From positions 310,001 through 374,000 of the forward strand of contig CAWJLP010000006.1 in the NCBI GenBank assembly GCA_963843745.1: a DNA stretch of 64,000 nucleotides, given 5' to 3'. Below the pieces are notes generated by a model. That model saw only the letters and a program-made list of their open reading frames with translations. It searched no databases and was not told where the DNA came from. A program made the translations under genes and the position numbers. Position 1 is the first letter of the stretch, and each line of letters opens with the position of its first letter. Below, one piece after another: positions 1 through 8,828 of this stretch. The DNA is from Trebonia sp963843745 (GTDB lineage: Bacteria > Actinomycetota > Actinomycetes > Streptosporangiales > Streptosporangiaceae).

Positions 1-720
1 CTCCCAGGCGAGCTGCCTGAGCCGGACGCCGTCGATCTCGGGGCAGGACAGCACAGCGACCGTCTGCGCGCCGCAGCGCCGTACCACGTCCGGCGTGTCA
101 TCGAGATCGCCGATGACCGGCACGCCCGCCACCTCGGTAGCGAAGGACTCTCCGGTCAGGCATGCGGCCACTACCTCGAGGCCGTGGTAGCGCTCCCGGC
201 GCAGCTCGGTGATCAGGTCCGCGACCGCGGTCTCGTGCCCCACGGCCACCACCGCGGACATCGACCTGCCCGCGTCCCGCTCCCGGTGCAGTCGCTTGCG
301 GAGCTTGTACCTGGCGACTAGGTCCAGCATCGTGATGGCGAGCATGCTGATCAGCAGGTAAAGACGAGACAGCTCGTCGTTGGCCACGTAGGAGAGCAAG
401 GCGAGCCCCGCCGTGAGGCTCCAGGATGCGTTCAGCACCTTCCTGAACTCGTCAGAGCCGGTCCCGATGAACCGCGCGTCGTAGCCGCCGAAGATCGAGA
501 GCGCGATCACCCACGCGACCGGCAGCAGGCAGCTCAGCAGCAGGTACTTGATGGACGGGTGCGGACCGAAGCGAAGCAGCGTGGTCCCGGCCGCGGATAC
601 CGCCGCGACCACGAAGTCAGCGGCAGCCGCCCGGCGCCGGTAACTACGGGTCCACGCGGCCGGTCCGCTCGTGAGGCGCTCGGCGAGGTGATCACTCGCG
701 ACCGCAACAGAATCCGACAC
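1..720 (-). CDS. Exopolysaccharide polyprenyl glycosylphosphotransferase, N-terminal part (runs off the window)
   Basis: The frame reads from a GTG at 720 to the window edge (240 codons, 3' end missing). Hydrophobic segments lie near residues 34-50, 58-78, 100-113 and 118-136. They are followed by a soluble Rossmann-like region of the CoA_binding_3 type (from about residue 153, starting MSAVVAVGHE). The stretch YDARFIGTGSDEF after the second hydrophobic segment is typical of the WbaP/CpsE family, which moves a sugar phosphate onto undecaprenyl phosphate to start a polysaccharide repeat unit. The catalytic C-terminal domain would lie outside the window. An in-frame TGA lies six codons upstream of the GTG, so the start is reasonably limited. 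The SDR gene upstream on the same strand fits a polysaccharide locus. Assignment is from family pattern; the sugar is unknown. Confidence 0.8.
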   Translation of the reverse strand, partial: MSDSVAVASDHLAERLTSGPAAWTRSYRRRAAAADFVVAAVSAAGTTLLRFGPHPSIKYLLLSCLLPVAWVIALSIFGGYDARFIGTGSDEFRKVLNASWSLTAGLALLSYVANDELSRLYLLISMLAITMLDLVARYKLRKRLHRERDAGRSMSAVVAVGHETAVADLITELRRERYHGLEVVAACLTGESFATEVAGVPVIGDLDDTPDVVRRCGAQTVAVLSCPEIDGVRLRQLAWE

Positions 721-1014
721 ACCTACCCCGCTTATCCATCACGACAGCACAACGCCGTCGGGAACAGCTGTCACTTCAGGCACAGCTCTAGCTCTTGTAT
801 GAGTGACGCGCAGCCGGGCCGACTGGTTTACAGCGATGTACTCACATGGCTACCAATACCAGTAAATGACTCCTGGACAGGGAGTATTTACAAGTCGCGA
901 TACTCTTGCAACGTCAGCTCAGACCCACGAGCACTACAACGGACCCCGGGTCAGGGAACACCTAAGGTGCTTCACATAGTCACGCAAAGATCATCAATAG
1001 CAGCGGTCAGATAA
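721..1014. other. Gene-free, AT-richer spacer
   Basis: About 294 bases between two minus-strand polysaccharide genes. Base composition is clearly less GC-rich than its neighbours. An open frame crosses it on the plus strand, but its residue use is unlike a real protein and it has no convincing ribosome site. The spacer probably holds the promoter of the glycosylphosphotransferase gene. I see no recognisable operator or RNA gene. Confidence 0.5.
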
Positions 1015-2451
1015 CTAGCGACCAGCCTCGCCAACCGCTAAGTTACTACTTTCGCTGCCCCACTTTTGGATGGTTCGCAAGATTTGACCGTGATCCGCCG
1101 TCAGGGTCGCGACGTGCCGGTTTGCGATACGGGCGGCTCTGGCCAGCGCCTTGGGCGGGGCGACGGCGAGGGTGGCGTCGAGCAGCGCCCAGGACAGCTC
1201 CCGGAGGGCGGCACGGACCCGCTGCGGGTCGTCGGTCTCGCCGCAGACGGCGGCCAGTTCGGCGGAGAGCTCCGCGGCACGCGGCTCTGGCGCGAACCCG
1301 GCCTCGAAGACGTTGGTCATCGGACACTCGGACGGCACCACGGCTGCCGCCTCGAAGGCGTTCAGCAGCGGGCTCAGATCGCCGGCGGTCGCTGGATCGT
1401 ACAGCCCGGGGAACGGCACCTCTTCGTAGCCGGGGTCGTATCCGCTGAGGTAGACGGGGGCGTCAGAATCCCGCGCGGCGAGCACGCCCAGGGTCAGGTC
1501 GAGCAGGCTGACCGGCCAGCCCAGGTCGGCGATGGCACGGATCGGCAGCCGGCCCTGGCGGCCTTGGTCGAGGGCCGCCAGCATCAGCAGCTGCGCGGAC
1601 TCCACCGCGGACTGGACATAGAACGCGATCTGCGGGCTGTGCAGCCGGATCACCGCGGACGACGCGGCCCAGTCCTGGAGCCGCTGGTGGATGATCGAGT
1701 TGTCCACGACGTGGGTAAACCTGACCGCCGAAACCGGCAGCGCGCCGGACGCCGCGAAGCCGAACGCCACCCACTCCGCGACGCGCTTGGACGCGGTGTA
1801 GACGTCAGGGGAGAACGGCCGCAGCGCCTTGCCGGTCGAAGCGCACACCACCTGCCCGGTTCCCGTGGCAGCAGCCGCGCCGAGCACGCTTCTGGTGCCC
1901 AGCACGTTGGTAGTCACCGTGTGGAGCACCCGGGTCTCGGCCAGCCCCGGGTCGCGCTGGGACGCCACGTGGAAGATCAGGTCGGGCCTGATCTCGCCGA
2001 TCAGCGCCTCCATCCGCGCCTGGTCCCTGACGTCGGCGTACAGGTACTCGGCGCCCGGATGCCGTGGCCAGCCGCTGGTGACGCCGCGGCTGACGCTGAC
2101 GATCCTGGCCGGCCTGAACGCGGCGAGCTGCGTGACCAAGGTAGACCCGACGCAGCCGGTGCCCCCGGTGACCAGGATCACGGCGCCGTCGAGGCGCTGC
2201 GCCAGCTGGTCCCGTGGCAGGCAGAGCTCGCGCTTGATCACGGACAAGAAGCGCTCGTATTCGGTCCTGGCCTCCTCGCGCCGGCCGGCCACCAGGCGGG
2301 CTGTCAGCTCTGTGAGCCGGCTGACCGCCGCCGCGTCGAGGTCCTGCTGTCCCGGTGCCACTGCTGCGCGCATCTCATTGATGATCGCTTCCACCCGTAT
2401 CGTCCCTTCCGCCCCAAGGAAACCTTGTAACAAGGACGCACAGCGAACCAC
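1015..2451 (-). CDS. Extended SDR NAD-dependent epimerase/dehydratase (polysaccharide type)
   Basis: 478 residues if the upstream start is used; an internal Met near residue 28 is an alternative. After about 90 N-terminal residues of unassigned helical sequence comes a Rossmann fold with the dinucleotide motif TGGTGCVGS (about 95-103). An acidic strand end (YADVRD), the NVLGT segment and a YTASK catalytic Tyr/Lys pair near residue 217 follow. These are features of extended SDRs such as CapD/UDP-GlcNAc 4,6-dehydratases. The N-terminal helical extension and the C-terminal tail of about 120 residues are unusual for simple epimerases. It lies upstream of a glycosylphosphotransferase on the same strand, so nucleotide-sugar modification for a surface polysaccharide is the best inference. 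The substrate cannot be told. Confidence 0.7.
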   Translation of the reverse strand: MVRCASLLQGFLGAEGTIRVEAIINEMRAAVAPGQQDLDAAAVSRLTELTARLVAGRREEARTEYERFLSVIKRELCLPRDQLAQRLDGAVILVTGGTGCVGSTLVTQLAAFRPARIVSVSRGVTSGWPRHPGAEYLYADVRDQARMEALIGEIRPDLIFHVASQRDPGLAETRVLHTVTTNVLGTRSVLGAAAATGTGQVVCASTGKALRPFSPDVYTASKRVAEWVAFGFAASGALPVSAVRFTHVVDNSIIHQRLQDWAASSAVIRLHSPQIAFYVQSAVESAQLLMLAALDQGRQGRLPIRAIADLGWPVSLLDLTLGVLAARDSDAPVYLSGYDPGYEEVPFPGLYDPATAGDLSPLLNAFEAAAVVPSECPMTNVFEAGFAPEPRAAELSAELAAVCGETDDPQRVRAALRELSWALLDATLAVAPPKALARAARIANRHVATLTADHGQILRTIQKWGSESSNLAVGEAGR

Positions 2452-2518
2452 CGCAGAGCACCGGAAACGGCTTTCGAAGCAGAGTCGTAATAATCCGGTG
2501 CCGCTGCAGAGACCGGGG

Positions 2519-3529
2519 TCAGCCGCCGGATCGTTCCCAGGAGCGAACCCGCTCCGCGAACCGGCGGGCCGCCGCGCGCAGCTCGAGCTCGGGATCGAGC
2601 CCGGCGGCCTGGGCCCGCGCCACGACTCGCATCAGCTCCTCGCCGATCTCCCCGGCATCACTGTCTCCGGGAGGGTCGCCGGCTGCGAAAGAGTCACCGG
2701 GCATCCCGGCCCGCTCGGCACGCCGTTGCAGCTGTGCGGCCAGCGACAGCGCGGGCTGCCCGAACGGCACCCCGTCGAGCATGGACGGCGCCCCGCCGCC
2801 GGCCGCGGCGGACCGCTGCGAGCGCTCGGCCTTCTTGATCTCTTCCCAGTTCCGGTTGACGTCGGCGGCGGACGAGACGGCCGTCGAGCCGAACACGTGC
2901 GGATGGCGCCTGATCAGCTTCGCCGCGAGGGTGTCGGCCACGTCGTCGATGGTGAAGCCGTCGTCGCCGGCGCCGCGCTCGGCCGCGATCCGCGCGTGGA
3001 ACAGCACCTGGAGCAGGACATCGCCGAGTTCCTCGCGCAGCGAGGCCAGGTCGCCGTCCTCCACGGTCTCGACCGCCTCGTAGGCCTCCTCAAGGAGGTA
3101 CCGCACCAGGGACGCGTGCGTCTGCTCCCTGTCCCACGGGCAGGACACGCGGAGCGTGTCCATGATCGACACCAGGTCGAGGAGGTGCGCGCCCGGCGGC
3201 TCCTGAGCTCCGTTCAGTACCCGGACCTGGATCCCCGCCGCGGACAGCCCGGCCAGCAGTCCGGCGACCGCGCCGTCACCAGGCGGCGCCAGCCACACCA
3301 CCGGCCCCTCCGCGGCGGCCACCGCGGCCGAAAGGAACGCGGCCTGCCCGGCGGCGTCCGCGGGCAGCTCGACGATCTCGGGAATCACGCCCGCCGCCGT
3401 CAAGGCGGGAAGCTGCGGATGCCCGGCAGAGCCGGTCAGCACCCGCGACGCCTCCCGCAGCGAAGCCCAGGCCTGCCAGGTCAGCAGCCCGGGCGCGACC
3501 CGCGGGCTGCTCAGCAGGACCGTCAGCAC
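2519..3529 (-). CDS. mazG: MazG nucleoside triphosphate pyrophosphohydrolase
   Basis: 336 residues from a GTG that overlaps the stop of the upstream lipoprotein gene by 7 nt, which suggests translational coupling. The MazG core begins near residue 130 with CPWDREQTH. It continues with the metal-binding pattern EEAYEAVE...EELGDVLLQ and then RRHPHVFG. MazG hydrolyses NTPs and dNTPs to monophosphates and pyrophosphate, as a housekeeping or stress-related clean-up enzyme. The first 120 residues resemble the shortened tetrapyrrole-methylase-like N-terminus common in actinobacterial MazG. Order mfd - lipoprotein - mazG is usual in actinomycetes. What normally follows (eno) is replaced here by polysaccharide genes. 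Confidence 0.9.
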   Translation of the reverse strand: MLTVLLSSPRVAPGLLTWQAWASLREASRVLTGSAGHPQLPALTAAGVIPEIVELPADAAGQAAFLSAAVAAAEGPVVWLAPPGDGAVAGLLAGLSAAGIQVRVLNGAQEPPGAHLLDLVSIMDTLRVSCPWDREQTHASLVRYLLEEAYEAVETVEDGDLASLREELGDVLLQVLFHARIAAERGAGDDGFTIDDVADTLAAKLIRRHPHVFGSTAVSSAADVNRNWEEIKKAERSQRSAAAGGGAPSMLDGVPFGQPALSLAAQLQRRAERAGMPGDSFAAGDPPGDSDAGEIGEELMRVVARAQAAGLDPELELRAAARRFAERVRSWERSGG

Positions 3530-4212
3530 GCGGGGGCGAGGCCCGTGGTCGACGCGGGCGACGGCACGCCGGGCGGCCGGGACAGCGTATCGGTCACGGG
3601 TACCACGGTGTACTGCGTGTAGTCCAGCCGCCCGAACTGCGGATTCACCTGGATGTCCAGCGACTTAGCCGCCGTGCACTGTGCCTTGGTCAGCGCCGCG
3701 GTCACGGTGTTGTTCTCCGCCGTCGTGGTCGGCAGCTTGCCGCCGTTCGCCTGCTCGGCGAAGGCGACTTCTTGTGCCTGGTACTTGCCGAGCGCCGGCA
3801 CCATCTGCGGCGAGACCCCGGCGTTGAGGAACACCGACTGCGCACTGCTCAGGCCGTTTTGCGCGGCGGCCTGCTGAGCCTGGGAGTTGACGCTGGCGAT
3901 GCCCTGCTGCACCTGCGCCTCGGTCACGGAGATGCCGGCCGAGGCGGCCATCTGGTCTTCGATCTGGAACCTGATCAGCCAGCTCAGCACCGCGGCGGGC
4001 ACCTCGGCGGAGGTCAGCTGCACCTGCGAGCCGTACGGTGCCGCCGCCGTATTGAAGTCGGTCACCTGGGTGTCCAGCGAGGAGACGGTGATCCGCTGGT
4101 CGCCCACGACCGCCGCCGAGCCCACCTTGACCGGGGAGCACGCGGCGAGCACCGCGCACGCGCCAAGGCCCACCGCGCCCAGGGCGGCTAGCCGGGTCCT
4201 TCTGCCGAACAC
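3523..4212 (-). CDS. SurA N-terminal-like lipoprotein
   Basis: 229 residues starting at a GTG with a good ribosome site (GAGGAAGGA, 6 nt upstream). A short basic start (FGRRTR) is followed by a hydrophobic stretch and a lipobox LAAC, so the mature protein should be lipid-anchored outside the membrane. The mature part begins with VGSAAVVGDQRITVSSLD, the usual opening of SurA/trigger-factor-like N-domains, which bind unfolded exported proteins. No parvulin isomerase domain follows. A longer in-frame start upstream would run into the end of mfd and lacks a signal-peptide layout. It sits between mfd and mazG and overlaps mazG. A chaperone role is inferred from the fold only. Confidence 0.8.
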   Translation of the reverse strand: MFGRRTRLAALGAVGLGACAVLAACSPVKVGSAAVVGDQRITVSSLDTQVTDFNTAAAPYGSQVQLTSAEVPAAVLSWLIRFQIEDQMAASAGISVTEAQVQQGIASVNSQAQQAAAQNGLSSAQSVFLNAGVSPQMVPALGKYQAQEVAFAEQANGGKLPTTTAENNTVTAALTKAQCTAAKSLDIQVNPQFGRLDYTQYTVVPVTDTLSRPPGVPSPASTTGLAPAC

Positions 4213-4246
4213 AGGTGATCCTTCCTCGGGGACCAAACAGCCGGAA

Positions 4247-7200
4247 CTACGACTCGGAGAGTACCGAACGAACAACCTCCGCGCACCACGCGAGTAGCTC
4301 GGCGTCACGCAGCGGTTCCCCGCCGAAGCCCCCGGCGGAGGCGCCGGTCTTCGGCACCGGTACCAGCATCGTACGCACCGCCGGCTTGAGCAGCGTCTTC
4401 GGGTACAGCCGCTGTACTCGTACGACCCGCGAGTCCGGCAGCTGCACGGGCGCGAACCGCACGTGCGACCCCTGCAGGGCGATGTCGGTCAGCCCCGCCT
4501 GCCGCGCCGCGAACCGCAGCCGCGCCACGTCGAGCAATGTCACCACGGGCGGCGGCAGCGCGCCGTACCTGTCCTCGAGCTCCTCGCGCACCGCGGTCAC
4601 GTCCGCCTCGGAGTCGATGGCGGCGATCGAGGTGTAGGCCGCGAGCCGCAGCCGTTCGCCTGGCACGTAGTCGTGCGGGATGTGCGCGTTCACCGGCAGC
4701 TCGACGCGGACCTCTGGCCGCTCCGCCGGGGCGTCGTCGCGCAGCTCGCGCACGGCTTCGCCGATCATCCGCACGTACAGGTCGAACCCGACGCCGGCGA
4801 TATGCCCGGACTGCTCGCCGCCGAGCAGGTTCCCTGCTCCCCTGATCTCCAGGTCCTTCAGCGCGACGTACATGCCGGCGCCGATCTCGGTGTGCTGCGC
4901 CACGGTGGCCAGCCGCTCGTGCGCGGTCTCGGTCAGCGCCTTCTCTGTCGGGTAGAGGAAGTACGCGTACGCCCGCTCCCTGCCGCGGCCGACGCGCCCG
5001 CGCAGCTGGTGCAGCTGGGACAGCCCGGCGGCGTCGGCCCGGTCCACGATCAGCGTGTTGGCGTTCGGGATGTCGAGGCCGGACTCGACGATCGTCGTCG
5101 CGACGAGCACGTCGTAGTTCCTGTCCCAGAAGTCCACCATGATCTTCTCGAGCTCGTGCTCGTTCATCTGCCCGTGCGCGACGGCGATGCGCGCCTCGGG
5201 CACCAGCTCGGCGAGCCGCGCGGCGACCCGCCGGATGGACTGCACCCGGTTGTGCACGTAGAACACCTGGCCGTCGCGCAACAGCTCGCGCCTGATCGCG
5301 GCGGCGGTCTGCTTCTCGTCCTGCGGGCCGACGAAGGTCAGCACCGGGTGCCGCTCCTCAGGCGGCGTGAGGATCGTGGACATCTCACGGATCCCCGCCA
5401 CGCCCATCTCCAGCGTGCGCGGGATCGGCGTCGCCGACATCGCGAGCACGTCCACCTCGGTGCGCAGCCGCTTCAGGTACTCCTTGTGCTCGACGCCGAA
5501 CCGCTGCTCCTCGTCGATGATCACCAGGCCGAGCTGCTTGAACGTGGTCTCAGGCGACAGCAGCCGGTGGGTCCCGATCACCACGTCGACCGAGCCGTCG
5601 GCGAGCCCGCGCAGGGTCTCGGCGACCTCCGCGTTCGACTGGAACCGAGACAGCGCCCTTACCGAGACGGGGAACGGCGCGTACCGCTCGGAGAACGTGT
5701 TGAAGTGCTGCTGCGCGAGCAGCGTGGTCGGCACCAGCACCGCCGCCTGGCGTCCGTCCTGCACCGCCTTGAAGGCGGCCCTGACCGCGATCTCGGTCTT
5801 CCCGTATCCGACGTCGCCGCAGATCAGCCGGTCCATCGGCACCGGCTTTTCCATGTCGCGCTTGACCTCGTCGATGGCCGCGAGCTGGTCGGGCGTCTCA
5901 ATGTAGGGGAACGCGTCCTCGAGCTCGCGCTGCCACGGAGTGTCGGGCCCGAACGCGTAGCCTGGCGAGGCCATCCGCGCCGAGTACAGCCGGATGAGCT
6001 CCGCGGCGATCTCGCGGACCGCCTTACGGGCACGGCCCTTGGTCTTCGCCCAGTCCGCGCCGCCGAGCCGGTGCAGCGTCGGCGCCTCGCCGCCCACGTA
6101 CTTGGTGACCTCGTCCAGCTGGTCAGTCGGCACGTACAGCCGGTCCGGCGGGTGGCCGCGCCTGCCCGGCGCGTACTCGAGCACCAGGTACTCGCGGGTG
6201 GCGCCCGCCGCGGTCCGGCTGGTCAGCTCGACGAACCGGCCGACGCCGTGCTGCTCGTGCACCACGTAGTCGCCGGCCTTGAGCTGCAGCGGGTCGACGC
6301 CGCCACGTCGGCGTGCGGTCGGCAGCCGCCGCTCGTCCCGCGAGCCGGGCCGGGATGTGCCGCGCGCCGCCAGGTCGGCCTCGGTCAGCAGCGCCAGCCG
6401 CACGGCCGGCCAGCTGAACCCCTGCCGCAGTTCCCCGGTCGAGACATACGGCACGCCGCCCTCGGGCGCCGCGTCGATGTCGCCGAGCCGCGCGCCGAAT
6501 CCCTCGCCGCGCAGCACCTCGGCGAGCCGCTGCGCCGGCCCGTGCCCCTCGGTGACCAGCACGACCCGCCAGCCGTCGCGCAGCCACTGGCGGACGTCCG
6601 CGAGCATGCGGGTGGTGTCGCCGCGATAGGCGGGCGCCGGCTGGGCGTGAATAGCCATCGCAGACGGGAGGCTGCCGCCGTCTCCCAAGTCGTCGGCATC
6701 CTCGTCGACGTCAAGGCCGAACGGAGCCAGCGTCCACCAGGGCACGCCAAGGTCGGCGGCCGCCACGCGGATCCTCGAGATCGGCTGGAACGCCGCCCCG
6801 CCGAGGTCGACGGGTGCCTCCCCGCCCGCGCCGGCGCTCACCCAGGACGCCTCGAGGAACTCCTGGCTGGTGGCGACCAGCTCCATCGCCCTGGTCCTGA
6901 TGCGCTCGGGATCGCAGGCGAGCACGACGCCGCCGAGCGGCACGTGGTCGAGCAGCAGCTCCATCCGGTCGGCGAGCACCGAAGCGAACGCCTCCATACC
7001 CTCGACCGCGATCCCGTCGGCGATCTTGCCGAGCAGCTCGGCGAGGCTGGGATGGGAGTCGGCGAGTTCCTTGGCCCTGGCCCGGACGCCGGGAGTAAGG
7101 AGCAGCTCGCGGCAGGGCGGCGCCCACAGGCCGCGGGACGAGCGGCCGGAGCTGCGCTGGTCGGCGACCTTGAAGACGCGGATCTCCTCGACCGAGTCGC

Positions 7201-7831
7201 CGAAGAACTCGATCCGCAACGGGTGCTCCTCGGTCGGCGGGAAAACGTCGAGCAGTCCGCCGCGGACCGCCAGCTCGCCGCGCTTGGTGACCATCTCCGT
7301 GCGCGCGTAGCCGATGTCGACCAGCCGCGCGATCACGTCGTCCTGATCGGCCTCGTCTCCTTCGCGCAGCCGGACCGGCTCCAGGTCGCCGAGCCCGGCC
7401 ACGATCGGCTGCAGCACGCTCCGCACCGGCGCGACGACGACCTTGAGCGGGCCACCGTCGGCAGGATGAGTCAAGCGGCGCAGCACCGCGATCCGCTGGC
7501 CCACCGTGTCCGAGCGCGGCGACAGCCGCTCGTGCGGCAGCGTCTCCCAGCCGGGGAAGCTGGCGACGGTATCCGGCGGCAGGAATGCGCCAAGCGCGGC
7601 CGTCAGGTCCTCGGCCTCCCGCGCGGTCGCGGTCACGGCGAGTACGAACCGGCCGGGGCCGTCCCCGCCGACGCCCGCCGCGAGCGCCGCGACGATCAGC
7701 GGCCGCAGCGCGGGCGGGGCGACGAGGTCACGCTCGCCGCCCGGCAGGTCGGGAGGGCTGGCGAGGGCGGTAGAGAGCTGGGGATCTTCGGCTACGGCGG
7801 CGAGTAGTCCGGCGAGGCTCATCATGTCCAA
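4247..7831 (-). CDS. mfd: Transcription-repair coupling factor Mfd
   Basis: 1194 residues, full length for the family. From the N-terminus come a UvrB-like region that binds UvrA, a CarD-like RNA-polymerase-interacting domain near residue 520 (GDYVVHEQHGVGRFV), and a RecG-like translocase. The translocase has Walker A GDVGYGKTE near residue 672 and Walker B DEEQRFG near residue 772. Conserved helicase motifs (SATPIPRTLEM, TTIVESGLDIPNANT, QLRGRVGR) and the C-terminal TRCF domain follow. Mfd removes stalled RNA polymerase at DNA lesions and recruits UvrA. The start is TTG or one of two ATG codons two and three codons later; the ribosome site is weak. No anomalies seen. Confidence 0.97.
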   Translation of the reverse strand: MDMMSLAGLLAAVAEDPQLSTALASPPDLPGGERDLVAPPALRPLIVAALAAGVGGDGPGRFVLAVTATAREAEDLTAALGAFLPPDTVASFPGWETLPHERLSPRSDTVGQRIAVLRRLTHPADGGPLKVVVAPVRSVLQPIVAGLGDLEPVRLREGDEADQDDVIARLVDIGYARTEMVTKRGELAVRGGLLDVFPPTEEHPLRIEFFGDSVEEIRVFKVADQRSSGRSSRGLWAPPCRELLLTPGVRARAKELADSHPSLAELLGKIADGIAVEGMEAFASVLADRMELLLDHVPLGGVVLACDPERIRTRAMELVATSQEFLEASWVSAGAGGEAPVDLGGAAFQPISRIRVAAADLGVPWWTLAPFGLDVDEDADDLGDGGSLPSAMAIHAQPAPAYRGDTTRMLADVRQWLRDGWRVVLVTEGHGPAQRLAEVLRGEGFGARLGDIDAAPEGGVPYVSTGELRQGFSWPAVRLALLTEADLAARGTSRPGSRDERRLPTARRRGGVDPLQLKAGDYVVHEQHGVGRFVELTSRTAAGATREYLVLEYAPGRRGHPPDRLYVPTDQLDEVTKYVGGEAPTLHRLGGADWAKTKGRARKAVREIAAELIRLYSARMASPGYAFGPDTPWQRELEDAFPYIETPDQLAAIDEVKRDMEKPVPMDRLICGDVGYGKTEIAVRAAFKAVQDGRQAAVLVPTTLLAQQHFNTFSERYAPFPVSVRALSRFQSNAEVAETLRGLADGSVDVVIGTHRLLSPETTFKQLGLVIIDEEQRFGVEHKEYLKRLRTEVDVLAMSATPIPRTLEMGVAGIREMSTILTPPEERHPVLTFVGPQDEKQTAAAIRRELLRDGQVFYVHNRVQSIRRVAARLAELVPEARIAVAHGQMNEHELEKIMVDFWDRNYDVLVATTIVESGLDIPNANTLIVDRADAAGLSQLHQLRGRVGRGRERAYAYFLYPTEKALTETAHERLATVAQHTEIGAGMYVALKDLEIRGAGNLLGGEQSGHIAGVGFDLYVRMIGEAVRELRDDAPAERPEVRVELPVNAHIPHDYVPGERLRLAAYTSIAAIDSEADVTAVREELEDRYGALPPPVVTLLDVARLRFAARQAGLTDIALQGSHVRFAPVQLPDSRVVRVQRLYPKTLLKPAVRTMLVPVPKTGASAGGFGGEPLRDAELLAWCAEVVRSVLSES

Positions 7832-8028
7832 AAGTCGCAGGTAATCGGGGCGCGGACAAATCCGGGCAGCCGGAAGCCCCCGGCGCGTCCCAGTCGGTGC
7901 CTAAGTGCACGACGTCTCTTACAAGTTTACGTCCCGGCGCCGGCTCCCACCGCGCGGACCGAATCCCCGGCCCAAAGCCGCGTCAGGAAACATCGGACTT
8001 GAGCACGCAGTCGTTACTATTTGCTTCT

Positions 8029-8790
8029 ATGACTACCGGTGGCGGTAATTCGCCTGGCACGGACGTGAAAACGAACGGGTTCTTCGCCGGGCCGCTGCAC
8101 GACTACGCGGCGCGCTGCCTGGGCGGGCCGGTCACCCTGCTGCAGGCCGGCTGCCTCGCTCCGCTGCGGGAACTCGGCATCGGTGAGCTCGTCGAAGGCG
8201 GGTTCGAGATCTCGGTCACCGCCGTCGACGCCGACCACCCGATGGCCAGGCGGGCGCTCGAGGACGCGAGGACCGGGTATGACGACGTGATCGTCGGCGA
8301 CCTGCGCACCGTCCCGATCGCGCAGCGCGGCTACGACATCGTCTACTGCGCGGGCCTCCTGGAGCGCGTCCAGCATGTGGAGCTCGTGCTCGACCGGCTG
8401 GTCAGCGCGCTGAAGCCGGGCGGCCTGCTCCTGATCAGGACCGGGGACAGGTACACGGCGGCGGCCCTGCTCGACCGGCTGCTGCCGGGGCCCGCGCGCA
8501 AGGCCCTGTGGTCCCGGCTGCGCCCGGGCACTCCCGGGCCGTTCCCCGCGGTTTACGAGAAGGCGGTCTGCGCCGCGGGCATCGCCTCCTACATGCTGAT
8601 GCGAGGGCTGGTCATCGCCGCGCGCGGCACGGAGCTTACGCTGCCGCCGCAGCCGGCCAGGCTATCATCGTCGGTGCGTATCACCTACGCCGCTATCTCC
8701 CGGCTGACCCGCGGACGCTTCGGCGACAGCCACGATGAGCTGCTCTACGTGATCCGCAGGCCGCAGGACCAGTTCGCCCGCGTCGTCTAG
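8029..8790 (+). CDS. Class I SAM-dependent methyltransferase
   Basis: 253 residues from the ATG; a TTG about ten codons upstream is an alternative start. The region VTLLQAGC near residue 38 occupies the SAM-binding loop position. Around residues 95-105 DIVYCAGLLERVQH resembles motif II, and LKPGGLLLIRTGDRYT resembles motif III of Methyltransf_11/23 proteins. The C-terminal half (LLDRLLPGPARKALWSRL) is like small-molecule or lipid methyltransferases. It is divergent from mfd and lies 38 nt upstream of the APS-kinase fusion gene on the same strand. Substrate unknown. Confidence 0.7.
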   Translation: MTTGGGNSPGTDVKTNGFFAGPLHDYAARCLGGPVTLLQAGCLAPLRELGIGELVEGGFEISVTAVDADHPMARRALEDARTGYDDVIVGDLRTVPIAQRGYDIVYCAGLLERVQHVELVLDRLVSALKPGGLLLIRTGDRYTAAALLDRLLPGPARKALWSRLRPGTPGPFPAVYEKAVCAAGIASYMLMRGLVIAARGTELTLPPQPARLSSSVRITYAAISRLTRGRFGDSHDELLYVIRRPQDQFARVV

Positions 8791-8828
8791 GCGCACCCGG
8801 CGAGGACCGCACGCATACGGAGGCGCAC

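Noticed and set aside
559..1014. Open frame on the plus strand across the spacer and the 5' end of the glycosylphosphotransferase gene
   Set aside because: It overlaps a convincing gene on the other strand, has no ribosome site and no family resemblance.
4463..7807. A 1114-codon open frame on the plus strand opposite mfd
   Set aside because: Composition (Arg/His/Gln/Gly-rich, no domain motifs) is that of the antisense of a high-GC gene; mfd on the other strand is complete with all motifs.
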